Source of the DNA: Promethearchaeota archaeon
Lineage (GTDB): Archaea; Asgardarchaeota; Lokiarchaeia; Sigyniarchaeales; SOKP01
Reading direction: 5' to 3'
DNA: 43,558 nucleotides
Assembly: GCA_018238625.1 (NCBI GenBank)
Contig: JABCSY010000025.1
Location: 1-43,558 of the forward strand
The translations under genes were made by a program, and so were the position numbers. Shown here piece after piece: positions 1 through 6,669 of this stretch; the first letter of the stretch is position 1; each line of letters starts with the position of its first letter. A model generated the notes under the pieces. That model was not told where the DNA came from. It made no database searches and worked only from the letters and a program-made list of their open reading frames with translations.

Positions 1-2
1 TT

Positions 3-296
3 ATACTTGGGGGCTATACCGAGGTGTATATAGGCCTTTTAACACTAGCTGGTGCTTTTTTGACTTCTTATACAAGAGCTAAAATTGAAGCCTTAGGCAC
101 TCCAAGCTTATACGGCGTAGGATTATTGGAAAGAACGGATAGAATACCAATTATTTTAATAGGTTCGATTTTGCAAATTTGGTTTCCCACCGCTATCTGG
201 TGGACCATGATTTTTCTTGCTATTGGGACTAATATTACAGCAATTCAACGCATTGTTTACGCCGTTAAGAAGTTTTCAATAAAAAATAGTAAATGA
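3..296 (+). CDS. CDP-alcohol phosphatidyltransferase family protein, 3' end only
   Basis: The frame is open from base 3, so the gene begins outside the window; the internal GTG at 24 is probably not the start. The 97 visible residues are hydrophobic with about two membrane segments. They carry the signature SYTRAKIEALG followed by GLLERTDR, as in the C-terminal half of archaeal CDP-alcohol phosphatidyltransferases such as archaetidylinositol-phosphate synthase and PgsA-like enzymes. These membrane enzymes move a phospho-alcohol onto a CDP-activated lipid. The catalytic DG-AR-G-D-D motif lies upstream and cannot be checked, so the substrate cannot be assigned. Family call fairly safe, exact enzyme not. 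Confidence 0.75.
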   Translation: MLGGYTEVYIGLLTLAGAFLTSYTRAKIEALGTPSLYGVGLLERTDRIPIILIGSILQIWFPTAIWWTMIFLAIGTNITAIQRIVYAVKKFSIKNSK

Positions 297-394
297 CCAC
301 TTTTAGATAGAACATATTTAAATAAATCTCTTGTTATAATCTATTAAATTCTATTAAATTTTTAAATTAAGAATTTATAATTAATTGAGAAATT

Positions 395-1390
395 ATGATT
401 GTCTCTGAGATTAACATCAAACTCACTATTGTGGGACTTTGGGGAGTTGGCAAAACCTCAGTAGTAAATAGTTTTGTAGGTAAAGATTTCCCCTCGATGT
501 ACATTCCAACTATAGGGTCAAATATTGCAAGAAAGGAGTATAAATTAAGCGATATTCATATTAGATTGAATATTTGGGATATTGGGGGTCAGAAAAGTTT
601 TAACCCGTTGAATCCAGTATTTTTCAGTAATTTAGATGTAGCTTTTTTGATTTTTGACCTTAGCAACCCTAAAGAATCATTACAAGAAATCAAAAAAACG
701 TATTTAAAAAACTTATCTAATCTTTCTCCAGATTGTATCACCTATTTAATAGGAAACAAATCAGATTTGATAAAACCAGAAGAATTTGAAATTCTTCTAA
801 ACAATATTCGTCAATACCAAATTGAAGGATACCCTATTATTTTCGTGTCAGCGAAGTCTCAAGATAATATTTCCGAGGTATTTTCCTTGGTCGTATTAGA
901 CTTTTTGAAAAAATTAGAAGAAGAAAGCAATGATTTGCAATTCAAAGGAGTTTACGGGCAGTTTCTTGATTTAATTAAGAAAAAAGAGGAAGAATTGCAA
1001 AAATTAATTATAAATTTAGAAGAAATCGATTCAAGTAAGCTTCATAGAATTATAACTCCAAAAGTCATAAAAAAAATTATAAAATCCTCAGAAAATGATA
1101 TTGTCACTCTTAAAGAAATCATTGATTTTAAAAAGATTAACGAAAGCGACATCGATATCAACTTAATTAAAGAAAACATTGTTAATGCATTCGTTAATAA
1201 CATAGCGATGATCTCAGACATAATTAATCATTTAAAGAAAAGTCCAATCGATAAACTTATGGTTAATATCGATAAAACCCTAAATGAGCTAACTCATTTT
1301 AAAAAAGATTTTGAATTAAAACTAGACTCAATATTAAAGCTACAATCAATCGAAGAAGTTAGTAAAATTAAAGGTGGTCAAAATTCCTAA
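395..1390 (+). CDS. Small GTPase (Ras/Arf-like) with long helical C-terminal extension
   Basis: Residues 1-175 form a complete small-GTPase domain: P-loop GLWGVGKTS (14-22), switch I Thr39, WDIGGQ (61-66), NKSD (121-124) and SAK (152-154). The G3 motif WDxGGQ resembles Arf, SR-beta and G-alpha proteins more than the WDTAGQ of Rab and Ras. Residues ~175-331 are Lys/Glu-rich and predicted helical, unlike the ~200-residue single-domain family norm. There is no obvious lipidation signal at either end. The gene overlaps the next one by 17 bases, so the two are probably co-translated and may act together. Asgard genomes are known for many such GTPases. The cellular process is unknown. Confidence 0.9.
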   Translation: MIVSEINIKLTIVGLWGVGKTSVVNSFVGKDFPSMYIPTIGSNIARKEYKLSDIHIRLNIWDIGGQKSFNPLNPVFFSNLDVAFLIFDLSNPKESLQEIKKTYLKNLSNLSPDCITYLIGNKSDLIKPEEFEILLNNIRQYQIEGYPIIFVSAKSQDNISEVFSLVVLDFLKKLEEESNDLQFKGVYGQFLDLIKKKEEELQKLIINLEEIDSSKLHRIITPKVIKKIIKSSENDIVTLKEIIDFKKINESDIDINLIKENIVNAFVNNIAMISDIINHLKKSPIDKLMVNIDKTLNELTHFKKDFELKLDSILKLQSIEEVSKIKGGQNS

Positions 1391-2054
1391 AAAAGATAAT
1401 AAAATAGAAGAAATCTCCCCTAAGGATTTTCAAAATCTAATTGAACAAACAAAAAAATTAAACAGCGCGATCAATTCGTTGAAAAGCATGCCAAAAAGAA
1501 TAAAAAGTTTAGAAGAACGATTTGATAAAGCTCAAGATAAAATAGATTCGGTAAAAAAAAACTCTGAAACTATTCAAAATTTAACAGATCAAATAAACAA
1601 ATTAGAAATATCTTTAGAATCGGCAGGAAAAGAGATTTCAACGATAAAAAGAAATATCTCGTTAAATCAAGAAAGAATGGAGCAAACTATTAAAACTCAA
1701 GAAGAAATCATCATGGATATGATTAATAAATTTAACGAACAACTACTAATACATAAATCTAAAATGCAAGAAGATGTTGAAACTCTTAAAACTCAACAGG
1801 ATGTTTTGAGAATATCATATACAGTAAACGAAAAGAAACTCATGGATAAAATTAATGCCTCAATAACCAAAGCTTTAAGGAAACTAATTCAAGGAAAAGA
1901 AAACGAATTGCTAATGAAAATTTGGGTTGATGAATTAAAAGAAATAATTGAAAATTTTGAAAACTTGAAGAAATTAAAACCAAAAGAATTTTCCATAAAA
2001 TTAATTGAAATTTCTGACACAATAGAGATATTCAAGCAAAAAATTAAAGGATAG
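1374..2054 (+). CDS. Coiled-coil protein co-translated with the GTPase
   Basis: This 226-residue protein is almost entirely charged heptad-like sequence (residues ~15-140 and 150-226), with no membrane segment and no enzymatic motif. It starts at a GTG inside the end of the GTPase gene, where an AAGGTGG stretch could serve as ribosome binding site; the next Met is residue 39. The overlap implies stoichiometric production with the GTPase. By analogy with GTPase effectors or tethers, which are often coiled coils, it could be a partner of that protein, but this is inference from position only. The start is moderately certain. Confidence 0.75.
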   Translation: MVKIPKKDNKIEEISPKDFQNLIEQTKKLNSAINSLKSMPKRIKSLEERFDKAQDKIDSVKKNSETIQNLTDQINKLEISLESAGKEISTIKRNISLNQERMEQTIKTQEEIIMDMINKFNEQLLIHKSKMQEDVETLKTQQDVLRISYTVNEKKLMDKINASITKALRKLIQGKENELLMKIWVDELKEIIENFENLKKLKPKEFSIKLIEISDTIEIFKQKIKG

Positions 2055-2097
2055 TAATAAAAGTAAAAAAAAATATTATCGTTAAAGTAATAAAAGA

Positions 2098-3249
2098 TTA
2101 TTTTCTCAACCTAGGGGGAGGTACAAAGACTCTCCTCATGCCTTCTAAAAGCAAGATTGCGTCTTCTGGACAAAAATGAGAGCAAACTCCACATCCAATG
2201 CAGAATTCGGATTTAACTCGTGCGATATTATTGTCGTCTAATTCAATAGCGTCTACAGAGCAATATTCTACGCACGTTCCGCATCCCTTGCATAAATCTT
2301 CGTTTACTTGTGCTAGATAATTAGTTGAATTAATCATAGCAGCTAGGCCTAATTTCCACCATTCTATTGTCCCACAACAATCGTTACAGCAATTACATAT
2401 GCTAGTCTCGTCTTTGCTTATATCAGAATGTGGATGAAAGGCTTTATGCACTAGTCCGTCCTCTTCAGAAGCTTTCATTATTTTTAGCGCTTCTTCTTTT
2501 GATACAAAACGAGCAAAACCTTGCTCAGTCACATATTTTGCCGATTTGCCGAAAGTAAAGCAGTTTTCTCTAAGGTCTGTTTGCTTACATGGTTTTCCTA
2601 ATAAATCTCTGTGATGTCTACAAAAACAATGCCCTACTGCGATAACATCGTATTTCTCAATGATTTCCTCGACTTTTTGAATTGGTAAAACTATTTCTTC
2701 AGGAACTTCTATATTTTTATTGATAGAAATGTTTATATCAGCTCCTTGAACGCTTTTGTTTAGATTTGGTACGGTTCTATCGATCGGAAGCATTTTTTCA
2801 AAAACTGGTAAGATCATATCGTAATTTTCTTGTATAAAATCCGCTATTTCGTCAAAATAGACTTCAAACATTTTTGCTATTTTCTTTTCGGTTTCAGAAA
2901 ATTCGATTTTTTTCATAAAAATATATTCGAAAACGCCGACCATTACTATTGGCATTAATCTATAGACCATCAAACCTTTTGAGCTCGGTTGATTAAAAAT
3001 AAATCCTTTTTTAGCTAATGGGGTAATAAACGACAAAATTTGACTTTCCGATAGCTTACTACTTTTTATTAATTGATCCATCGTCTGAGAGGTTTTTCTC
3101 TTAAAAGCGTCGATAAAATTTAATTCCTCCTCTGAAAGGAGTAATTTTAAAATTTCAATCAATGTATCGTTAACCGGGAAAGGGAGCGAGCCTGCCTTTA
3201 TAATTATGTTTGCTGTTTTTTTATATTTTTCTTCTGACATTTTTATCAT
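2098..3249 (-). CDS. 4Fe-4S ferredoxin-type protein with N-terminal winged-helix-like region
   Basis: The C-terminal ~70 residues hold two ferredoxin [4Fe-4S] motifs (CKGCGTCVEYC and CIGCGVCSHFC). Upstream lie two further Cys clusters, CFCRHHRDLLGKPC and CNCCNDCC, which could bind more Fe-S or another metal. The N-terminal ~100 residues look like a helical winged-helix-type region. There are no membrane segments. The gene is divergent from the small membrane protein and the corrinoid operon. In methanogens and acetogens, corrinoid methyltransferase loci commonly carry Fe-S proteins that reductively reactivate the cobalt (RamA/RACo type). This protein is not clearly either family, but the role is a reasonable guess. 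It could instead be a redox-responsive regulator. The start could also be the internal Met4. Confidence 0.8.
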   Translation of the reverse strand: MIKMSEEKYKKTANIIIKAGSLPFPVNDTLIEILKLLLSEEELNFIDAFKRKTSQTMDQLIKSSKLSESQILSFITPLAKKGFIFNQPSSKGLMVYRLMPIVMVGVFEYIFMKKIEFSETEKKIAKMFEVYFDEIADFIQENYDMILPVFEKMLPIDRTVPNLNKSVQGADINISINKNIEVPEEIVLPIQKVEEIIEKYDVIAVGHCFCRHHRDLLGKPCKQTDLRENCFTFGKSAKYVTEQGFARFVSKEEALKIMKASEEDGLVHKAFHPHSDISKDETSICNCCNDCCGTIEWWKLGLAAMINSTNYLAQVNEDLCKGCGTCVEYCSVDAIELDDNNIARVKSEFCIGCGVCSHFCPEDAILLLEGMRRVFVPPPRLRK

Positions 3250-3353
3250 TGAAAATTTAATATTATTTTATAATTAATTCGATAACGTTCCTTATAACCT
3301 TTAAACTTTTTTTTCTTTAGTGTTTATATGTTTCAAGAACGATTAAAAATCAT
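3234..3353. promoter_or_regulatory. Divergent promoter region, copy 1 of a duplicated element
   Basis: Two blocks here, 3234-3260 (overlapping the first codons of the leftward Fe-S gene) and 3322-3353 (with the TATA-like TTTATATG), recur at 3784-3810 and 3812-3843 with 24/27 and 28/32 matches by eye. In copy 2 they are separated by one base instead of 61. Block B probably contains the promoter for the small membrane gene at 3414. Confidence 0.6.
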
Positions 3354-3413
3354 AATAACAAATAAACAAAATATAATAAATAAAAACAAATTAAAAACAA
3401 GGAGGATAATATT

Positions 3414-3635
3414 ATGAACAATAACATCAAAGAATCGTTAAAATCTGGAATAATTGGAGCAATTTTTGGAGTTATAATGAGCTTTCTCATGAACTTTTTC
3501 GTAATACCATTTCCAACAGATAATATAATAAACGGAATGAATCATGCTATTAGTGGTTTAATTAGTGGATTTATGGGAGGATTCATGGGTGTGTTAATGT
3601 ATATCAAAATAGCGGTAAAGAAAAATGAGATATAA
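3414..3635 (+). CDS. Small two-TM membrane protein
   Basis: A 73-residue protein with two hydrophobic segments (about residues 10-33 and 43-66), each Gly/Met-rich, and a lysine-rich C-terminus. It has a very strong ribosome binding site (AAGGAGGATAATATT before ATG), unusual in this window, so it is probably a real and well-expressed gene. It sits between the divergent Fe-S gene and the corrinoid operon and shares a promoter-like element with the latter. Co-regulation with methyl-transfer genes is therefore likely, and a role in substrate or metal passage is conceivable but unsupported by motif. Confidence 0.7.
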   Translation: MNNNIKESLKSGIIGAIFGVIMSFLMNFFVIPFPTDNIINGMNHAISGLISGFMGGFMGVLMYIKIAVKKNEI

Positions 3636-3783
3636 TTAATACCAGGAAAATTAATAATCTAATAGTATATCTTAAAGATAAATGATATATTTTATAAAAG
3701 AAATGTCAATAAAATAGATGCAAAATTAAAAAGAAAGCATATAAATCTCTTACTTATGTAATAATATCTTTAAGCCTTTTTCA

Positions 3784-3843
3784 CTGACATTTTTATCAAT
3801 GCAAATTAAAAGTTTATATGTTTTAAGAAAGAATAAAGATCAT
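3784..3843 (+). promoter_or_regulatory. Promoter region of the corrinoid operon, copy 2 of duplicated element
   Basis: Contains the TATA-like TTTATATG inside a 32-base block (3812-3843) that matches 3322-3353 at 28 positions. Immediately upstream is a block matching the 5' end of the Fe-S gene. It lies 27 bases before the first ORF of the operon. Confidence 0.6.
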
Positions 3844-3869
3844 TAATTAGAAATTTAGAGGTATTAAAA

Positions 3870-4025
3870 ATGGAAGAATTTTCAAAAAAACCAAATTATG
3901 CTACTGAAGAAGAGATTAATGAAGCGATTGGAAAAATATTATGGGGAAAGGATGGTAAGCCTTTTTCGATGAGACGTTTAATTTTTGCTTATATGAAAAA
4001 GAAAAAGGGAGGTAAAAATAAGTAA
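3870..4025 (+). CDS. 51-residue protein translationally coupled to the corrinoid protein
   Basis: A short ORF runs from ATG at 3870 to a TAA whose last A is the first base of the next gene's ATG (TAATG overlap). It has its own AGAGGT site about ten bases upstream, and its final codons contain the GGGAGG ribosome binding site of the corrinoid gene. The protein begins MEEFSKKPNYATEEEINEAI and ends in a Lys-rich tail with no membrane segment. Coupling and position as first gene of the operon argue that it is real. It may be a small accessory subunit of the methyltransferase. I do not recognise a family. Confidence 0.7.
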   Translation: MEEFSKKPNYATEEEINEAIGKILWGKDGKPFSMRRLIFAYMKKKKGGKNK

Positions 4026-4666
4026 TGGGTGCTAAAGAAGAACTTCTCCAAGCAATTGCAGAATTAGAAGAAGAGAAATCTTATACGCTTGTAAAAAAAG
4101 CTCTTGACGAAGGAGTCAATCCAAAGGAAATTATCGATATATTACGCAAAGGAGTAGAAATTGTTGGAGAAAGATTTAATAAAAAAGAATATTTTTTAAC
4201 CGAACTGGTTATGTCCGGCGAAATTTTCCAGCAATCCGCTAAAATTCTTGAAACGGCAATGAAAGAAGGATCCGAAGCGAGTGAGAGTTTAGGAGTTGTT
4301 GTAATAGGAACAGTTAAAGGAGATGTCCACGATATTGGAAAAAATATTTTCGTAACTCTTTTACAAGCAGCAGGTTTTGAAGTTCATGATTTAGGAGTTG
4401 ATATAGCCGCTGAAAAATTTATTAATAAAGTTAAAGAAACTAAAGCAAATATTGTTGCCTATTCAGGATTATTAACCGTAGCGTTAGATTCAATGAAAAA
4501 AACAACTGAAGCTTTAAAGTTGGCTGGATTGAGAGAAGAAGTCAAAATTATTATTGGTGGATTGCCTGTTGATGAAATGTGGATGGAGCAAGCAGGAGCT
4601 GACGCATATACCGATAATGCGTTTAAAGGGGTAAAGATAATAACTGACTGGTTAAAGGAGGGATAA
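4025..4666 (+). CDS. Corrinoid (B12-binding) methyl-carrier protein, MtbC/MtmC-like
   Basis: A typical two-domain methyltransferase cognate corrinoid protein of normal length (213 residues). Residues ~1-90 are the helical cap, and residues ~90-213 a Rossmann-like B12 domain with the cobalt-ligand motif GDVHDIGKNI (lower axial ligand His102). The later IIGGLPV glycine stretch lies where the nucleotide loop of the cofactor binds. Such proteins carry a methyl group between a substrate-specific methyltransferase and a second methyltransferase. It is followed after two bases by a UroD-family methyltransferase, matching the two-protein modules for methylamine, methanol or methoxy-compound use. No MtmB/MttB/MtaB-type substrate enzyme is present here, so the methyl donor is unknown. 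Confidence 0.92.
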   Translation: MGAKEELLQAIAELEEEKSYTLVKKALDEGVNPKEIIDILRKGVEIVGERFNKKEYFLTELVMSGEIFQQSAKILETAMKEGSEASESLGVVVIGTVKGDVHDIGKNIFVTLLQAAGFEVHDLGVDIAAEKFINKVKETKANIVAYSGLLTVALDSMKKTTEALKLAGLREEVKIIIGGLPVDEMWMEQAGADAYTDNAFKGVKIITDWLKEG

Positions 4667-4668
4667 AA

Positions 4669-5820
4669 ATGGAGCCTATTAAAGAAGAACCTATGACTTC
4701 GGTTGAAAGAGTGTTAACAGCAATGGCCTTAAAAGAGCCCGATAGGGTTCCCGTCTGGCCGTTAATAGATTTCCTTCCCATTAATTATTACGATATTACA
4801 GCCCAAGAGATGATCGAGGATCCAGATAAATCACAAGAAGCTTACGAATGGATTTACCATAAGTTAGGTGGTTATGACATTGCCATGGCTGGAGGTGGAA
4901 TGTTTATGCAATACATTAACCCCTTTCCTGATATATTTTCAGCTCTTTATCTTGACTGGAGGTTACCCGGGCGGATGTTGGGTCCAAATGAGCCTCCTCA
5001 ACTCGTTGAACAAAGCCTAGATAATCCCTTTATAACAGAGAAAGATTACGATAAAATTATTGAAAAAGGGCTATTGTGGCTCGGTAATTTCAAAAGAGCT
5101 AGTATGAAAGATATGAAGAAATTGGGTAAAATAGGACCGAAAGTTGCTGAAAATGTAGTTAGATGGTGGACTCATTTTCAAGTTCCTACCTTTACTGATG
5201 GGGTTGGAACAACTCCATTTGATTTATTATCTGTTTTTCGAGGTTCTACTAATTTTATGAAAGATATTTATCGATTCCCAGATAAAATAAAAGAAGTTAG
5301 CGATTTCTTGATTGACAACATGATATTAATGGGAGAATATGGTGCTAAGATGAGTGGTGGTAAAACGCTCTTAATTGGTGGAGCAAGAGCTAGCGCTGAT
5401 TTCATTTCAATAAAACATTTTGAAGAACTTTATTGGCCTTACTTTAAAAAAATGGTAACAAGATATGTAAACGATGGATTTATAGTTCAAATGCATCTCG
5501 ATACGGATTGGACAGATCGATTACACTACTTTAAAGAATTGCCTAAAGGAAAAATATATTTGCATATGGACGAAAGGACAGATATTTTTAAAGCTAAAGA
5601 AATTCTTGGCGATCACATGTGCATACAAGGAAACCTCAAACCTTCATTATTTAGATTAGGAACACCCGCTATGATCGAAAAGCAGGTAAAAGAGATTATT
5701 GACAGATGTGCTGAAGGAGGAGGATTACTTGTTGGAGCTGAAATTCCTGACGACGCAAAACTCGAAAATGTAAAAGCTATGGTTGACACTTGCAAGACAT
5801 ACGGGGTATATAGAAAATAG
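4669..5820 (+). CDS. Uroporphyrinogen-decarboxylase-family methyltransferase
   Basis: A 383-residue URO-D superfamily TIM-barrel protein, as in MtaA/MtbA/CmuA-type cobamide methyltransferases. Recognisable late-barrel motifs are LLIGGARAS, QMHLDTDW and HMCIQGNLKPS. The His of MHLDTD and the Cys of HMC are likely zinc ligands. MtaA/MtbA carry HxC where this protein has HxD, as many uncharacterised archaeal and bacterial relatives do. It is almost fused to the corrinoid gene (stop and start two bases apart, ribosome site GGAGGGA), so it should demethylate or methylate that carrier. Haem synthesis is unlikely given this context. The acceptor could be coenzyme M, tetrahydromethanopterin/folate or another thiol; the sequence does not say. 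Confidence 0.88.
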   Translation: MEPIKEEPMTSVERVLTAMALKEPDRVPVWPLIDFLPINYYDITAQEMIEDPDKSQEAYEWIYHKLGGYDIAMAGGGMFMQYINPFPDIFSALYLDWRLPGRMLGPNEPPQLVEQSLDNPFITEKDYDKIIEKGLLWLGNFKRASMKDMKKLGKIGPKVAENVVRWWTHFQVPTFTDGVGTTPFDLLSVFRGSTNFMKDIYRFPDKIKEVSDFLIDNMILMGEYGAKMSGGKTLLIGGARASADFISIKHFEELYWPYFKKMVTRYVNDGFIVQMHLDTDWTDRLHYFKELPKGKIYLHMDERTDIFKAKEILGDHMCIQGNLKPSLFRLGTPAMIEKQVKEIIDRCAEGGGLLVGAEIPDDAKLENVKAMVDTCKTYGVYRK

Positions 5821-5830
5821 ATCGATTAAC

Positions 5831-5843
5831 TTTTATTTTTTTT
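5831..5843 (+). terminator. T-rich terminator after the methyltransferase
   Basis: A run of TTTTATTTTTTTT starts ten bases after the stop codon, in the usual place and form of an archaeal oligo-T terminator. Confidence 0.5.
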
Positions 5844-6003
5844 ATAATATTACAGAATTAAAAAAATTGGACTATGAATTTTTTATATAATAATGTTTAT
5901 TCTATTCCTATAATAAGAAATATTATTTTTTAAAATTTAAAATAACATAAACAAATAAATATCCAAATTATCTAAACATAATTAAAAGAAAAGGATTATA
6001 AAA

Positions 6004-6588
6004 ATGTCAGAATCAGATTTAAATATTAGTCTAAAAGGTAATGCAGACGCAGTTTATGCGACTTTAGCCAAACGTAAAGAATTCTTTATCACCGTTCAAA
6101 ATCTTACTGAAAATTATATGCCTCAAGTAAGAGTAAAATTAGCCGTACCCCCCCAGGTTAAATTATTAGTTAAATCAGAATGGTACGGTGGAATTGCAAA
6201 GCATTATAGTAAAAATCGTCTATTTACAATAATGGTTAGAGAGAATGGCGTTTACGAGATAACTGCAACGCTTACGACTAAGAAGGGACACAATATCGCT
6301 TTCCCATTTATAGTTAAAGCTGGAACGACTCAAGCTCAAGCATCTACAAAATCGATATCATTACTTTCCAGACCAAGCGTTGATAAACCAGTTTCAAAAG
6401 TAAATTGCCCTTATTGCCATACAGAAATAAGTCAAGACGCGAAGTTTTGTCCTCACTGTGGGTCAGGTGTAGAAGAAAAGCTAAAAGAAATTCAAGAAAA
6501 AGATTTGTCAGGTAGGCACTGCGTAAATTGTGGTGTAGAACTGCTTGAGGAAGCTAAATTTTGCGCCAAATGTGGTCAAAAAGTTTAA
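6004..6588 (+). CDS. Beta-sandwich domain protein with two C-terminal zinc ribbons
   Basis: Residues ~1-108 are strand-rich and resemble an Ig-like beta-sandwich domain, with no signal peptide. They are followed by a Ser-rich linker and two treble-clef/zinc-ribbon units: C135/C138...C149/C152 and C173/C176...C187/C190. The whole is cytosolic. Double zinc-ribbon tails of this sort are common in archaeal proteins of unknown role, where they mediate protein or nucleic-acid contacts. It stands alone between a convergent GH116 gene and the methyltransferase operon. No specific function is proposed. Confidence 0.75.
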   Translation: MSESDLNISLKGNADAVYATLAKRKEFFITVQNLTENYMPQVRVKLAVPPQVKLLVKSEWYGGIAKHYSKNRLFTIMVRENGVYEITATLTTKKGHNIAFPFIVKAGTTQAQASTKSISLLSRPSVDKPVSKVNCPYCHTEISQDAKFCPHCGSGVEEKLKEIQEKDLSGRHCVNCGVELLEEAKFCAKCGQKV

Positions 6589-6669
6589 TGATATAATCAA
6601 TATAAGCAGTTATTCTTGAGAAATTCTTTATTTATGAATATCTTAGCATTCGTGAGTAGTATATCTAAT

